Shown here: piece after piece, positions 1-6,230 of the stretch
Numbering within the stretch: position 1 is the first letter of the stretch
Layout: every line of letters begins with the position of its first letter
Assembly: GCA_947632355.1 (NCBI GenBank)
Contig: CANROY010000033.1
Coordinates: forward strand, 1-14,186
Direction: 5' to 3'
Source of the DNA: an uncultured Bacilli bacterium
Lineage (GTDB): Bacteria; Bacillota_I; Bacilli_A; RF39; UBA660
Length of the DNA: 14,186 nt
Made by a program: the position numbers and the translations under genes
Notes under the pieces: model-generated
Database searches by the model: none
Told to the model about the DNA's origin: nothing
What the model saw: only the letters and a program-made list of their open reading frames with translations

Positions 1-2
1 CA

Positions 3-1388
3 TTGGTACCAGTAACAATAGATACAGAAGGAAACGTTAAAAAAGCAGATGTCACAACAGAATGGTATAACTATGAACAAAAGGAATGGGCAAATGCAGT
101 TATCTTAGTGGATAATGAGAAAGCCAAGACATTAAAAGCAGGAGATAAAATAGAAGAAAACGAAATCGAAAGTTATTTTGTATGGATACCGAAGTACAGA
201 TATAAACTATTTGATGAACAATTAGGGAAATATGATTCTGTACAAGAAGAAGGGACAGAATATAAAGAAAAATCTCAACTCATAGAAATAGAATTTGGAT
301 TAGAGAATACAACAAATGATGAAATAAGTAATCCAAACTATAAGCAATGTGCAACACCAAATGAAAGTGGAGTAGATGGTGCATGTCATGAAGGAGATTG
401 GATGACGCATCCTGCGTTTACAGCGTTTGAAAATTCAAAAGGCTTTTGGGTAGGAAAATTTGAGACAGGATACAATCAAAGTACAGAAGAAAATCCAAAA
501 ACAATTACTGTTGATAATAGTTGGACTAAAGTGGGTGCAGAAAAAGATGAAAATAAATCTGCAAAAGTAATCATAAAGCCAAATGTGTATAGTTGGAGAA
601 GTATAAAAGTGGGAAATGCTTTTAATACAAGTTATAACTATGAAAGAGACTTAGATAGTCATATGATGAAGAATACCGAATGGGGAGCAGTAGCCTATCT
701 TTCACATTCAAAATATGGAACATGTGAAAATGATAAATGTACAGAAGTAAGAATTAATAATAATACCAATTATGTAACAGGATATGCAGCTAAACAAGAG
801 CCATCAATTGGATTTACTAACACGCTTGAGAATGGAAATATTTATGAAATTCCAAGTGGGGGTTTAGGAACAGATGGCGCTAATACTATCAATTACAAAA
901 ATAAGGTAAGCAATGTAGCAAGTACTACTGGGAATTATAGTGGAATTTATGATATGAGTGGAGGATCATGGGAATATGTCATGGGTTTAGTTAAAGGATC
1001 AAATAACAATGGATATACATTTGGATTTAGCGGATTTACTACAAGCGTTATGCCGTTTAATAATGAAATGAATTTTTCAAAATATTATGATATTTATGAT
1101 TATAATGAAAGTAGTGTGACTTATAATAGAAGAATACTTGGAGATGCAACAGGTGAGATGGGGCCATTTATACAAGAAAAATATATTACCCAAATGCAGA
1201 AAATTTCTTCTTGGTATAGTGATGAAGCTTTTTTTAGTAACTCAAATTCTACTTGGTTTGTTCGAAGTGGTCATATAACTCATGGTATTGGTTCAGGTGT
1301 CTTTGCTTTCGCTTGTAATTCCGGTGGAGAAACTCATGTTTTCAATGGCTTTCGTATCGTCTTAACTCCAACAAATGAGGCTATGTAA
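3..1388 (+). CDS. Surface-type protein with FGE-sulfatase/C-type-lectin-like domain (5' partial)
   Basis: The gene is cut at the left edge, so the first codon shown (TTG) is only the first in-frame codon, not a supported start. About 461 residues are visible. The N-terminal part has the NYEQKEWANAVIL type of motif, followed by FVWIPKYRY. From about residue 110 the layout follows the formylglycine-generating-enzyme (FGE-sulfatase) fold: GFWVGKFETGY, MKNTEWGAVAYLS, then YSGIYDMSGGSWEYVMG (compare the family's GLYDMSGNVWEW), and a C-terminus of WFVRSG...GVFAF...GFRIVL. This fold is shared with target proteins of diversity-generating retroelements. Catalysis is not supported, and an extracellular binding role is an inference. 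The missing N-terminus may carry a signal or prepilin-like segment. Base use becomes more T-rich in the last ~45 codons. The stop overlaps the next gene's ATG (TAATG). Confidence 0.75.
   Translation: MVPVTIDTEGNVKKADVTTEWYNYEQKEWANAVILVDNEKAKTLKAGDKIEENEIESYFVWIPKYRYKLFDEQLGKYDSVQEEGTEYKEKSQLIEIEFGLENTTNDEISNPNYKQCATPNESGVDGACHEGDWMTHPAFTAFENSKGFWVGKFETGYNQSTEENPKTITVDNSWTKVGAEKDENKSAKVIIKPNVYSWRSIKVGNAFNTSYNYERDLDSHMMKNTEWGAVAYLSHSKYGTCENDKCTEVRINNNTNYVTGYAAKQEPSIGFTNTLENGNIYEIPSGGLGTDGANTINYKNKVSNVASTTGNYSGIYDMSGGSWEYVMGLVKGSNNNGYTFGFSGFTTSVMPFNNEMNFSKYYDIYDYNESSVTYNRRILGDATGEMGPFIQEKYITQMQKISSWYSDEAFFSNSNSTWFVRSGHITHGIGSGVFAFACNSGGETHVFNGFRIVLTPTNEAM
1254..1364 (+). other. Candidate hypervariable C-terminal segment of the lectin-like protein
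   Basis: Residues 418-454 run from WFVRSG to GFRIVL. Framework residues (W, R, G, GVFAF, G, GFR) alternate with positions occupied by H, I, T, H, C, N, S, E, T, H, V. This is the arrangement seen in variable regions of C-type-lectin-fold target proteins of diversity-generating retroelements. No reverse transcriptase and no near-identical template copy were seen in this window, so the assignment is an inference. Confidence 0.3.
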
Positions 1389-1567
1389 TGAACTTAAAAG
1401 AAATAAGAAAATCTTGTGGACTTACACAAGTAGAATTAGCTAAAAAACTAGGTGTCACCCAACAACAATATTCAAGATATGAAACAAATACGAATAAAAT
1501 AACATTAGAAATGTTTTTAAAAATACTAAAAGTATGTAATTTAGATATAAAAATTGAAAAAAAGTAA
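1388..1567 (+). CDS. Small Xre-family helix-turn-helix protein (59 aa)
   Basis: A complete 59-residue reading frame starts at the ATG that overlaps the upstream stop (TAATG), so the two genes are probably translationally coupled. It begins MNLKEIRKSCGLTQVELAKK and continues LGVTQQQYSRYETN. This is the standard HTH_3/Xre layout: helix 1 (residues 3-9), LTQ-ELAKKLGV as helices 2 and 3, then QQYSRYE and a final hydrophobic helix ending in a lysine-rich tail. It is essentially one DNA-binding domain with no effector domain. The targets are unknown; it could regulate the preceding surface gene or itself. A bidirectional terminator follows within about 70 bp. Confidence 0.85.
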   Translation: MNLKEIRKSCGLTQVELAKKLGVTQQQYSRYETNTNKITLEMFLKILKVCNLDIKIEKK

Positions 1568-1605
1568 ATTTTTAAAAAAAATACGAATTTTAACGAAATT
1601 GGTTC

Positions 1606-1640
1606 AAAAAAGGTAAATTGTTGTGACAATTTGCCTTTTT
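1606..1640. terminator. Bidirectional intrinsic terminator in repeat copy 1
   Basis: GGTAAATTGT (1612-1621), loop TGTG, ACAATTTGCC (1626-1635): a 10-bp stem with one G-T pair, flanked by AAAAAA on the left and TTTTT on the right. It ends transcription of the lectin/Xre genes and insulates the next promoter. Confidence 0.85.
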
Positions 1641-1687
1641 CTCATGAGAATTTGGCCAAAAATTGCTAGAAATCGCAAAATTGGTGA

Positions 1688-1717
1688 TTTGCATTTTATT
1701 TTTTTCTTTGTTATAGT
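1688..1717 (+). promoter_or_regulatory. Promoter of the 23-aa toxin-like gene
   Basis: TTTGCA (1688-1693), an 18-bp spacer, TATAGT (1712-1717). The expected transcript start is near 1723, just before the 5' hairpin beginning at 1724. The same boxes and spacing occur in repeat copy 2. Confidence 0.6.
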
Positions 1718-1748
1718 GACCATGCGAGCCACGAAAGTAATGGGTTTG

Positions 1749-1778
1749 CCACCTAAATTTTGAAAGAAATAGAGGTGG
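1749..1778 (+). promoter_or_regulatory. Hairpin burying the Shine-Dalgarno of the 23-aa ORF
   Basis: CCACCT (1749-1754) is perfectly complementary to AGGTGG (1773-1778), which is the core of the ribosome site; a G-T pair (1748/1779) extends the stem. The 18-nt loop leaves the ribosome site double-stranded in the mRNA. Such sequestration is typical of type I toxin mRNAs. An upstream hairpin, GCGAGCC (1724-1730) with GGTTTGC (1743-1749), would compete for positions 1748-1749. Confidence 0.6.
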
Positions 1779-1783
1779 TCCGA

Positions 1784-1855
1784 ATGGACAAGAAAGACTA
1801 TTTGATAGTTATCTTGTTGTGGATAATTATCCGCCTAATCGAAAAGATTAGATAA
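1784..1855 (+). CDS. Candidate type I toxin, 23-aa membrane peptide
   Basis: ATG follows the ribosome site AGAGGTGG at 5-nt spacing. The peptide has a charged N-terminus (MDKKDY), a hydrophobic core (LIVILLWIII) and a basic C-terminus (RLIEKIR), which is the usual shape of type I toxins that insert in the cytoplasmic membrane. Supporting context: its own promoter, a leader hairpin that hides the ribosome site, and a convergent antisense transcription unit with a strong terminator. The layout resembles the Enterococcus par (Fst) system, but the sequence is not recognisably Fst, TxpA, BsrG or Ldr. By analogy the peptide would be toxic when the antisense RNA decays. The function is inferred from architecture; a leader peptide or a chance ORF remains possible. 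Confidence 0.55.
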   Translation: MDKKDYLIVILLWIIIRLIEKIR

Positions 1856-1902
1856 AGCAAAAGCGACTCTTAAGGGGAACCTTGGTTGGTATTTGAAAGG
1901 AT

Positions 1903-1935
1903 AAAAAAAGACACCATCTCGTAAAGAGTGGTGCC
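1903..1935 (-). terminator. Terminator of the antisense RNA
   Basis: Read on the minus strand: GGCACCACTC, loop TTTAC, GAGATGGTGTC, then seven T (A tract at 1903-1909 on the plus strand). The stem is strong, with one bulge and one mismatch. On the plus strand it has no T tail, so it is directional. Confidence 0.75.
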
Positions 1936-1974
1936 CCAAATCTTTGGCAAGCACTATACTTAGTGACTCGCTCT
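1903..1974 (-). ncRNA. Candidate antisense antitoxin RNA (~72 nt)
   Basis: On the minus strand a promoter at 1981-2010 leads into a compact RNA. It starts near 1974, forms a stem-loop from GCGAG (pairing with CTTGC) and CACTA (pairing with TAGTG), and ends at a hairpin followed by seven T. It is convergent with the 23-aa toxin-like gene and overlaps its 3' untranslated region. The plus-strand sequence at 1948-1972 (GCAAGCAC...GACTCGC) loosely repeats the toxin leader at 1724-1749 (GCGAGCCAC...GTTTGC). This is reminiscent of the direct repeats through which par RNA I and RNA II interact. Confidence 0.5.
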
Positions 1975-1980
1975 ACATTG

Positions 1981-2010
1981 ATTATAAACGATTTTATAGA
2001 GAAAAGTAAA
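1981..2010 (-). promoter_or_regulatory. Promoter of the antisense RNA
   Basis: On the minus strand, TTTACT (2005-2010), an 18-bp spacer and a perfect TATAAT (1981-1986). It points away from the downstream ATPase gene and towards the terminator at 1903-1935. Confidence 0.55.
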
Positions 2011-2068
2011 GTATTTGTGTTAATTTTTTTGAAACGTTCATATAGTTTTTTAGGAGGACAAGCACTAT

Positions 2069-4663
2069 ATGAATATAAAAGGATTAACAGAAAAAGAAGT
2101 TGTAGAAAATCGTAGGAAATATGGAGATAATGAACTTACTAAATTACACAAAAACTCCTTTTTTAGGCTTCTACTAGAGTCATTAGGAGATCCAATTATT
2201 AAGATACTTTTAATTGCTCTTGCTGTAAAAGTCGTTATTCTATTTAAAAGTTTTGATTGGTTTGAAACCATTGGTATTTTAATTGCTATTTTTTTGGCTT
2301 CCTTTATTTCAAGTATCTCCGAGTATGGTAGTGAAGCAGCCTTTGAACGACTTGGGGAAGAAGCAAGTAAAATTAAGGTTAAAGTAAAAAGAGAGGATAC
2401 AGTAAAAGAAATTGAAATAGGAGAAGTGGTCAAAAATGATCTTGTTCTTTTAAATACAGGGGATAAAATACCTGCGGATGGAATCATTGTAAGTGGAAGT
2501 ATTTATGTCGATGAATCGATGATTAATGGAGAAGCCAAGGAAACAGAAAAAGTAAGTGTAAATGGTACCATTGTTGATAAGAATAAAGTCTATCGTGGTA
2601 CGATTGTGTATAATGGTAGTGCCTTAATGAAAGTAACAGAAGTTGGAAATAATACGATTTATGGAAAATTAGCAACAGAGTTACAAGAAAGTGAACCAAT
2701 TAGTCCTTTAAAACTTCGTTTAAGAGGACTTGCTCGTATTATCAGTCGAATAGGGTATATTGGTGCAGTTTTAGTAACATTCTCCTATTTATTTTCTGTT
2801 ATCTTTATTGCCAATCATTTTGATAAAACGTTAATTTTAAGTACAATTACGAATTTTGATATTATGTTTACGCATCTTTTATATGCATTAACGCTTAGTG
2901 TTACCATTATTATTGTTGCTGTACCAGAAGGCTTACCGATGATGATTACGTTAGTTTTATCAAGCAATATGAAAAGAATGCTTAAAAATAATGTTTTGGT
3001 TAGAAGGTTAGTGGGTATTGAAACTGCTGGTAGTTTAAATGTACTACTAACAGATAAAACAGGAACTTTAACAAAAGGAAAATTAGAAGTAACGGCTTTT
3101 ATAAGTGGGAATTTAAAAGTATATAAAAGTATGGAAAAAATAAAACAAGAAAAATTTTATAATACCATTTATGAATCTTTTTACTTTAATAACGAAAGTG
3201 TTTTTGATGAAAATATGGAAGCCATTGGGGGAAATACGACAGATCGTGCTCTTTTAAAATTTTTAAACACAAGAGAAAGTCGTTTTACGAAAGTTTTAAA
3301 GAAAGAACCCTTTAATAGTCAAAATAAATATTCGTATGTGGTTTTGGATAATGAAAAACATACGACCTATATTAAAGGGGCTGCAGAAAAAATACTTGCA
3401 AAATGTGAAAAATATTTAGATGAAGAAAATAGAGAAAGACTTTTTTTAAATAAGAAAGTGATAGAAGAAAAAATAAGTTTTTTAACAAAGAATGGTACAA
3501 GAGTTCTTTTAATGGCCAAAACAAATGAAAAACTAAGTGATTTTGTCTTTTTAGGTTTAATTGCCATACGGGATGAGTTAAGAGAAGAAGCAAAAGAAGG
3601 AATCCATTTAATCAAAAGTGCAGGGATTAAAACCATTATGATAACAGGAGACCATAAGGATACAGCATTATCTATAGCAAAAGAAGTAGGGCTTATTACA
3701 AGTAAACTAGATATCGCTCTAACAAGTGATGAGTTAAATCGTTTGTCGGATCAAGAAATTCTTGAACTTTACCCAAAATTAAAAGTCGTAGCAAGAGCCT
3801 TACCGAAAGACAAAAGTCGTTTAGTCCGCCTTTTAGAAGATCATAATTTGGTGGTAGGAATGACTGGGGATGGTGTAAATGATGCTCCAGCCTTAAAAAA
3901 AGCAAATGTTGGTTTTGCAATGGGAAGTGGTACAGAAGTTTGTAAGGAAGCTAGTGATATTGTCATTTTAGATGATAATATTTTATCCATTAGTAAAGCC
4001 ATTTTATATGGAAGAACGATTTTTAAAAGTATTCGTAAGTTCATTATTTATCAATTAACTTGCAATATGTGTGCGTTATTTGTATCAATTGTTGGTCCAT
4101 TTATTGGTATTAATACCCCGATTACAATCATTCAAATGCTTTGGATTAATATGATTATGGATACGTTTGCAGGGCTTGCTTTCTCTTTTGAACCACCCTT
4201 AAAACGCTATATGTATGAAAATTCCAAAAAGAAAGATGAACCAATTATGAATGGGTATATGTATAGTCAAATTATTTTTACGGGTCTTTATTCAGCACTT
4301 TTATGCATTCTATTTTTAAAACTTCCTCTTTTTCGCAATATGATTCGTAAGGGAGATGCGTACTTAATGACTGCCTATTTTGCTTTGTTTATCTTTATTG
4401 GGGTCTTTAATGCCTTTAATGCTCGAACGGAGAGATTAAACTTACTTTCTAGTTTAAAACAAAATGTGGTGTTTATATTTACAATTTCGTTTATTGTTCT
4501 TGTTCAAATCTATTTAATCTATCATGGTGGAGATTTATTTAGAACGTATGGACTTACTTTAAAAGAACTATTGATTGTCCTTTTCTTATCATTCTCAGTG
4601 ATACCAGTAGATTTGTTACGTAAACTTTTTGTCAGGTGGAAAAACTATGCAACGAGTGTATAG
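2069..4663 (+). CDS. Calcium-transporting P-type ATPase, PMCA-like (P2B)
   Basis: A complete 864-aa pump, the usual length for bacterial P2 ATPases. Seen in order: cation-ATPase N-terminal domain; actuator loop DESMINGEAKETEK (residues 148-161); TM4 site VPEGLP (285-290); phosphorylation motif DKTGTLT with Asp329; KGAAEKIL in the nucleotide domain; TGDH (526-529) and TGDGVNDAP (599-607) in the P domain; then six C-terminal membrane helices. TM5 IYQLTCN and TM6 NMIMDTFAGLAF match the plasma-membrane Ca2+ ATPase subgroup rather than SERCA. It would export Ca2+ from the cytoplasm using ATP. Oddity: the actuator TGES is NGEA here; the catalytic Glu155 is kept. AGGAGG lies 12 nt before ATG. A Ca2+ exchanger follows. 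Mn2+ or another divalent ion cannot be excluded. Confidence 0.9.
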   Translation: MNIKGLTEKEVVENRRKYGDNELTKLHKNSFFRLLLESLGDPIIKILLIALAVKVVILFKSFDWFETIGILIAIFLASFISSISEYGSEAAFERLGEEASKIKVKVKREDTVKEIEIGEVVKNDLVLLNTGDKIPADGIIVSGSIYVDESMINGEAKETEKVSVNGTIVDKNKVYRGTIVYNGSALMKVTEVGNNTIYGKLATELQESEPISPLKLRLRGLARIISRIGYIGAVLVTFSYLFSVIFIANHFDKTLILSTITNFDIMFTHLLYALTLSVTIIIVAVPEGLPMMITLVLSSNMKRMLKNNVLVRRLVGIETAGSLNVLLTDKTGTLTKGKLEVTAFISGNLKVYKSMEKIKQEKFYNTIYESFYFNNESVFDENMEAIGGNTTDRALLKFLNTRESRFTKVLKKEPFNSQNKYSYVVLDNEKHTTYIKGAAEKILAKCEKYLDEENRERLFLNKKVIEEKISFLTKNGTRVLLMAKTNEKLSDFVFLGLIAIRDELREEAKEGIHLIKSAGIKTIMITGDHKDTALSIAKEVGLITSKLDIALTSDELNRLSDQEILELYPKLKVVARALPKDKSRLVRLLEDHNLVVGMTGDGVNDAPALKKANVGFAMGSGTEVCKEASDIVILDDNILSISKAILYGRTIFKSIRKFIIYQLTCNMCALFVSIVGPFIGINTPITIIQMLWINMIMDTFAGLAFSFEPPLKRYMYENSKKKDEPIMNGYMYSQIIFTGLYSALLCILFLKLPLFRNMIRKGDAYLMTAYFALFIFIGVFNAFNARTERLNLLSSLKQNVVFIFTISFIVLVQIYLIYHGGDLFRTYGLTLKELLIVLFLSFSVIPVDLLRKLFVRWKNYATSV

Positions 4664-4670
4664 TTTTTTT
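4640..4670 (+). terminator. Weak hairpin at the end of the ATPase gene
   Basis: AAAAACTAT (4640-4648) and ATAGTTTTT (4660-4668) form a 9-bp A/T-rich stem with an 11-nt loop, followed by more T. It includes the stop codon. The weak stem may allow read-through into the exchanger. Confidence 0.4.
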
Positions 4671-4713
4671 CATTTTTAAATGATAAAATGTTTAAGGATA
4701 GGAGAGGAAAGAA

Positions 4714-5670
4714 ATGTTTTTATATATAGTATTATTAATTATAGGTTTTGTTTTATTAATTAAAGGAGCAGATTTTTTTGTTGATGGTGCAAGCGTAACC
4801 GCACAAAATTTTAAAGTACCAAAAATGTTAATCGGACTTACCATTGTAGCTTTTGGTACAAGTGCCCCAGAATTTGCCATTTCCTTAAAAGCATTGGCTG
4901 TCCATAATACCGATATGGTTTTAGGTAATGTAATAGGAAGTAATATTTTAAATATTTTACTTATTTTAGGAATAGCAGCTGTTATATGTCCCATTAAAAT
5001 TAAAGAAAATACTGTTCGAAAAGAATTACCTTTAGTCATGCTCATTTCTAGTTTACTTGTTGTTTTATTTTTAGATGTGAAATTAGCAGGGAGTGCTATT
5101 AATGAAATTACAAGAGCAGATGCCTTTGTTATTTTACTGTTCTTTGTTATTTTTGTTTACTATTTAGTAACTTTAGCCACGCAAAAAAAAGAAAATAAGG
5201 AAAAAGAAGAAAAGCCACCTTATGGTTTAGTAAAATCACTTTTCTTTGTTCTTTTTGGATTAGCAGGTATTATTATTGGAAGTAATTTAGTTGTGGAGAA
5301 TGCTTCTAATATTGCCTCTACCATTGGATTAAGTGAAAGAGTAATTTCTTTAACGATTATTGCTTTTGGAACTTCTTTACCAGAATTAGTTACAACGATA
5401 GCTTCTTCTAAAAAGAAAGAACAAGATTTATTACTAGGAAATATTATTGGCAGTAATATCTTTAACATTTGTGTTGTTTTAGGAATTCCAGTTGCCATTT
5501 TTGGAACCATCACCCCAGAAAGTTTTCAAAGTATAGATTTAATTTTATTAATTGGTTCTTCCATTTTACTATTTATTTTCTCTTGTACTTCTAAAGTTAT
5601 TTCTCGGTTAGAAGGAATAGCCATGTTACTTATCTTTTTCCTTTATTATACTTTGGTTTTTGTTTTATAA
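4714..5670 (+). CDS. CaCA-family Na+/Ca2+ (or H+/Ca2+) antiporter, YrbG-like
   Basis: The protein has 318 aa with about ten hydrophobic segments in two inverted halves, the normal size for prokaryotic YrbG/NCX proteins. Both signature alpha repeats are present: GTSAPEFAISLKA (48-60) with GNVIGSNILN (71-80), and GTSLPELVTTIASS (219-232) with GNIIGSNIFN (242-251). The ion-binding glutamates correspond to Glu53 and Glu224. A charged loop (KKENKEKEEK, about 158-167) separates the halves. It uses an ion gradient to move Ca2+ across the cytoplasmic membrane. AGGAGAGG precedes the ATG at normal spacing. It lies 50 bp after the Ca2+ ATPase gene on the same strand, so the two probably form a calcium efflux unit. 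The coupling ion cannot be read from the sequence. Confidence 0.9.
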   Translation: MFLYIVLLIIGFVLLIKGADFFVDGASVTAQNFKVPKMLIGLTIVAFGTSAPEFAISLKALAVHNTDMVLGNVIGSNILNILLILGIAAVICPIKIKENTVRKELPLVMLISSLLVVLFLDVKLAGSAINEITRADAFVILLFFVIFVYYLVTLATQKKENKEKEEKPPYGLVKSLFFVLFGLAGIIIGSNLVVENASNIASTIGLSERVISLTIIAFGTSLPELVTTIASSKKKEQDLLLGNIIGSNIFNICVVLGIPVAIFGTITPESFQSIDLILLIGSSILLFIFSCTSKVISRLEGIAMLLIFFLYYTLVFVL

Positions 5671-5697
5671 AAGTATCTAAAATGATACTTTTTCTTT
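5670..5697 (+). terminator. Terminator after the Ca2+ exchanger
   Basis: AAAGTATC (5670-5677), loop TAAAAT, GATACTTT (5684-5691), then TTCTTTT. The in-frame ATG at 5682 lies inside this hairpin, which argues against it as the start of the next gene. Confidence 0.75.
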
Positions 5698-5730
5698 TGG
5701 TCAAACGCCTTTTCCAAATACTAGGTGAAA

Positions 5731-5739
5731 CATACTATA
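5731..5739 (+). promoter_or_regulatory. Possible sporulation-type -10 element (CATACTATA)
   Basis: CATACTATA fits the -10 patterns of late sporulation sigma factors (sigma-K CATAnnnTA; also similar to sigma-E/G). It lies 18 bp before the ATG of the cotJ genes. No convincing matching -35 was seen, so this is tentative. It sits in the loop between CTAGG (5721-5725) and CCTAG (5741-5745). Confidence 0.25.
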
Positions 5740-5756
5740 TCCTAGGAGGTAAAGAA

Positions 5757-6230
5757 ATGTTATTTGAAAATAATGATTACAATTTTGATTATGACTTATT
5801 AAATCTTGCTGGTTTTAATTTTAATCGCCCTGAAAAATTTTATACGACTACAACAAGTACAAATGGACGTTTAGTAACACCAGAAGAAGGTTTACAACGT
5901 GGAAATATGTGGAAAGAGGAATATGTTCCTTATAAAGGCCTTACTTATGAAAAAGTGATTCCTACAAATGAAAAAGAAATGATGCTTTTTAAAATTATGG
6001 AAATGGAATTTGCTGTAAATGATTTAAATTTATATTTAGATTTACATCCAGAAGATAGTGAAATCTATGAAAAGTTTAAAGAATATACAACAACTTGCAT
6101 TCGTTTAAAAGATGAATATGCTAAAAAATATGGACCACTTACGTTAAGTGAAACCGTTGAGAATACGAACTATGAATGGATGAAAAATCCTTGGCCTTGG
6201 GAAAATAATGGAGGTAGTATGTATGTTTAA
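5757..6230 (+). CDS. Fused CotJA-CotJB-like spore coat protein
   Basis: The 157-aa protein has two recognisable parts. Residues 42-60 (PEEGLQRGNMWKEEYVPYK) match the conserved core of CotJA. Residues about 73-150 match CotJB: FAVNDLNLYLDLHPED, KYGPL, and the terminal NPWPWE motif (144-149). In Bacillus and Clostridium these are two separate small genes before cotJC. The start is ATG 5757, because AGGAGGT lies 7 nt upstream; the longer in-frame start at 5682 lies in a terminator. The gene overlaps cotJC by 8 bp. In Bacillus the CotJ proteins are inner spore-coat components and CotJB/CotJC are needed together; the same role is inferred here. The N-terminal ~40 residues are not recognised. Confidence 0.8.
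   Translation: MLFENNDYNFDYDLLNLAGFNFNRPEKFYTTTTSTNGRLVTPEEGLQRGNMWKEEYVPYKGLTYEKVIPTNEKEMMLFKIMEMEFAVNDLNLYLDLHPEDSEIYEKFKEYTTTCIRLKDEYAKKYGPLTLSETVENTNYEWMKNPWPWENNGGSMYV

Larger units (their letters stand above)
1575..1718. repeat. Dispersed intergenic repeat, copy 1 (terminator plus promoter cassette)
   Basis: This 144-bp stretch aligns without gaps to 12644-12787, with about 122 of 144 positions identical by manual count. It holds, in order: an AATTT-TAACG-AAATT inverted repeat, an A-flanked hairpin with a T tail, a 12-bp palindrome, and a promoter (TTTGCA, 18 bp, TATAGT). The match stops just after the -10 box. Downstream sequences are unrelated: a toxin-like leader here and ssb in copy 2. 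Confidence 0.85.

Noticed and set aside
1381..1629. 82-codon minus-strand reading frame
   Set aside because: It is the reverse of the Xre gene and terminator, with low-complexity Phe/Ile/Ser content and no ribosome site.
1861..1940. Possible yybP-ykoY (Mn2+) riboswitch ahead of the P-type ATPase, because of GGGGAACC and GTGCCCC
   Set aside because: The conserved GGGGAGUA box and paired internal loops are not present, and the strong hairpin here terminates transcription on the opposite strand.
2065..2487. 140-codon minus-strand reading frame
   Set aside because: Antisense shadow of the ATPase N-terminus; no supporting motif or ribosome site, and the plus-strand protein is well conserved.
4692..5045. 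Minus-strand frames opposite the Ca2+ exchanger (also 5220-5513)
   Set aside because: Shadows of a strongly conserved membrane protein gene; no motifs.
5682..5756. Upstream in-frame start for the CotJAB gene
   Set aside because: ATG 5682 lies in the loop of the exchanger's terminator and lacks a ribosome site, whereas ATG 5757 has AGGAGGT at 7 nt.
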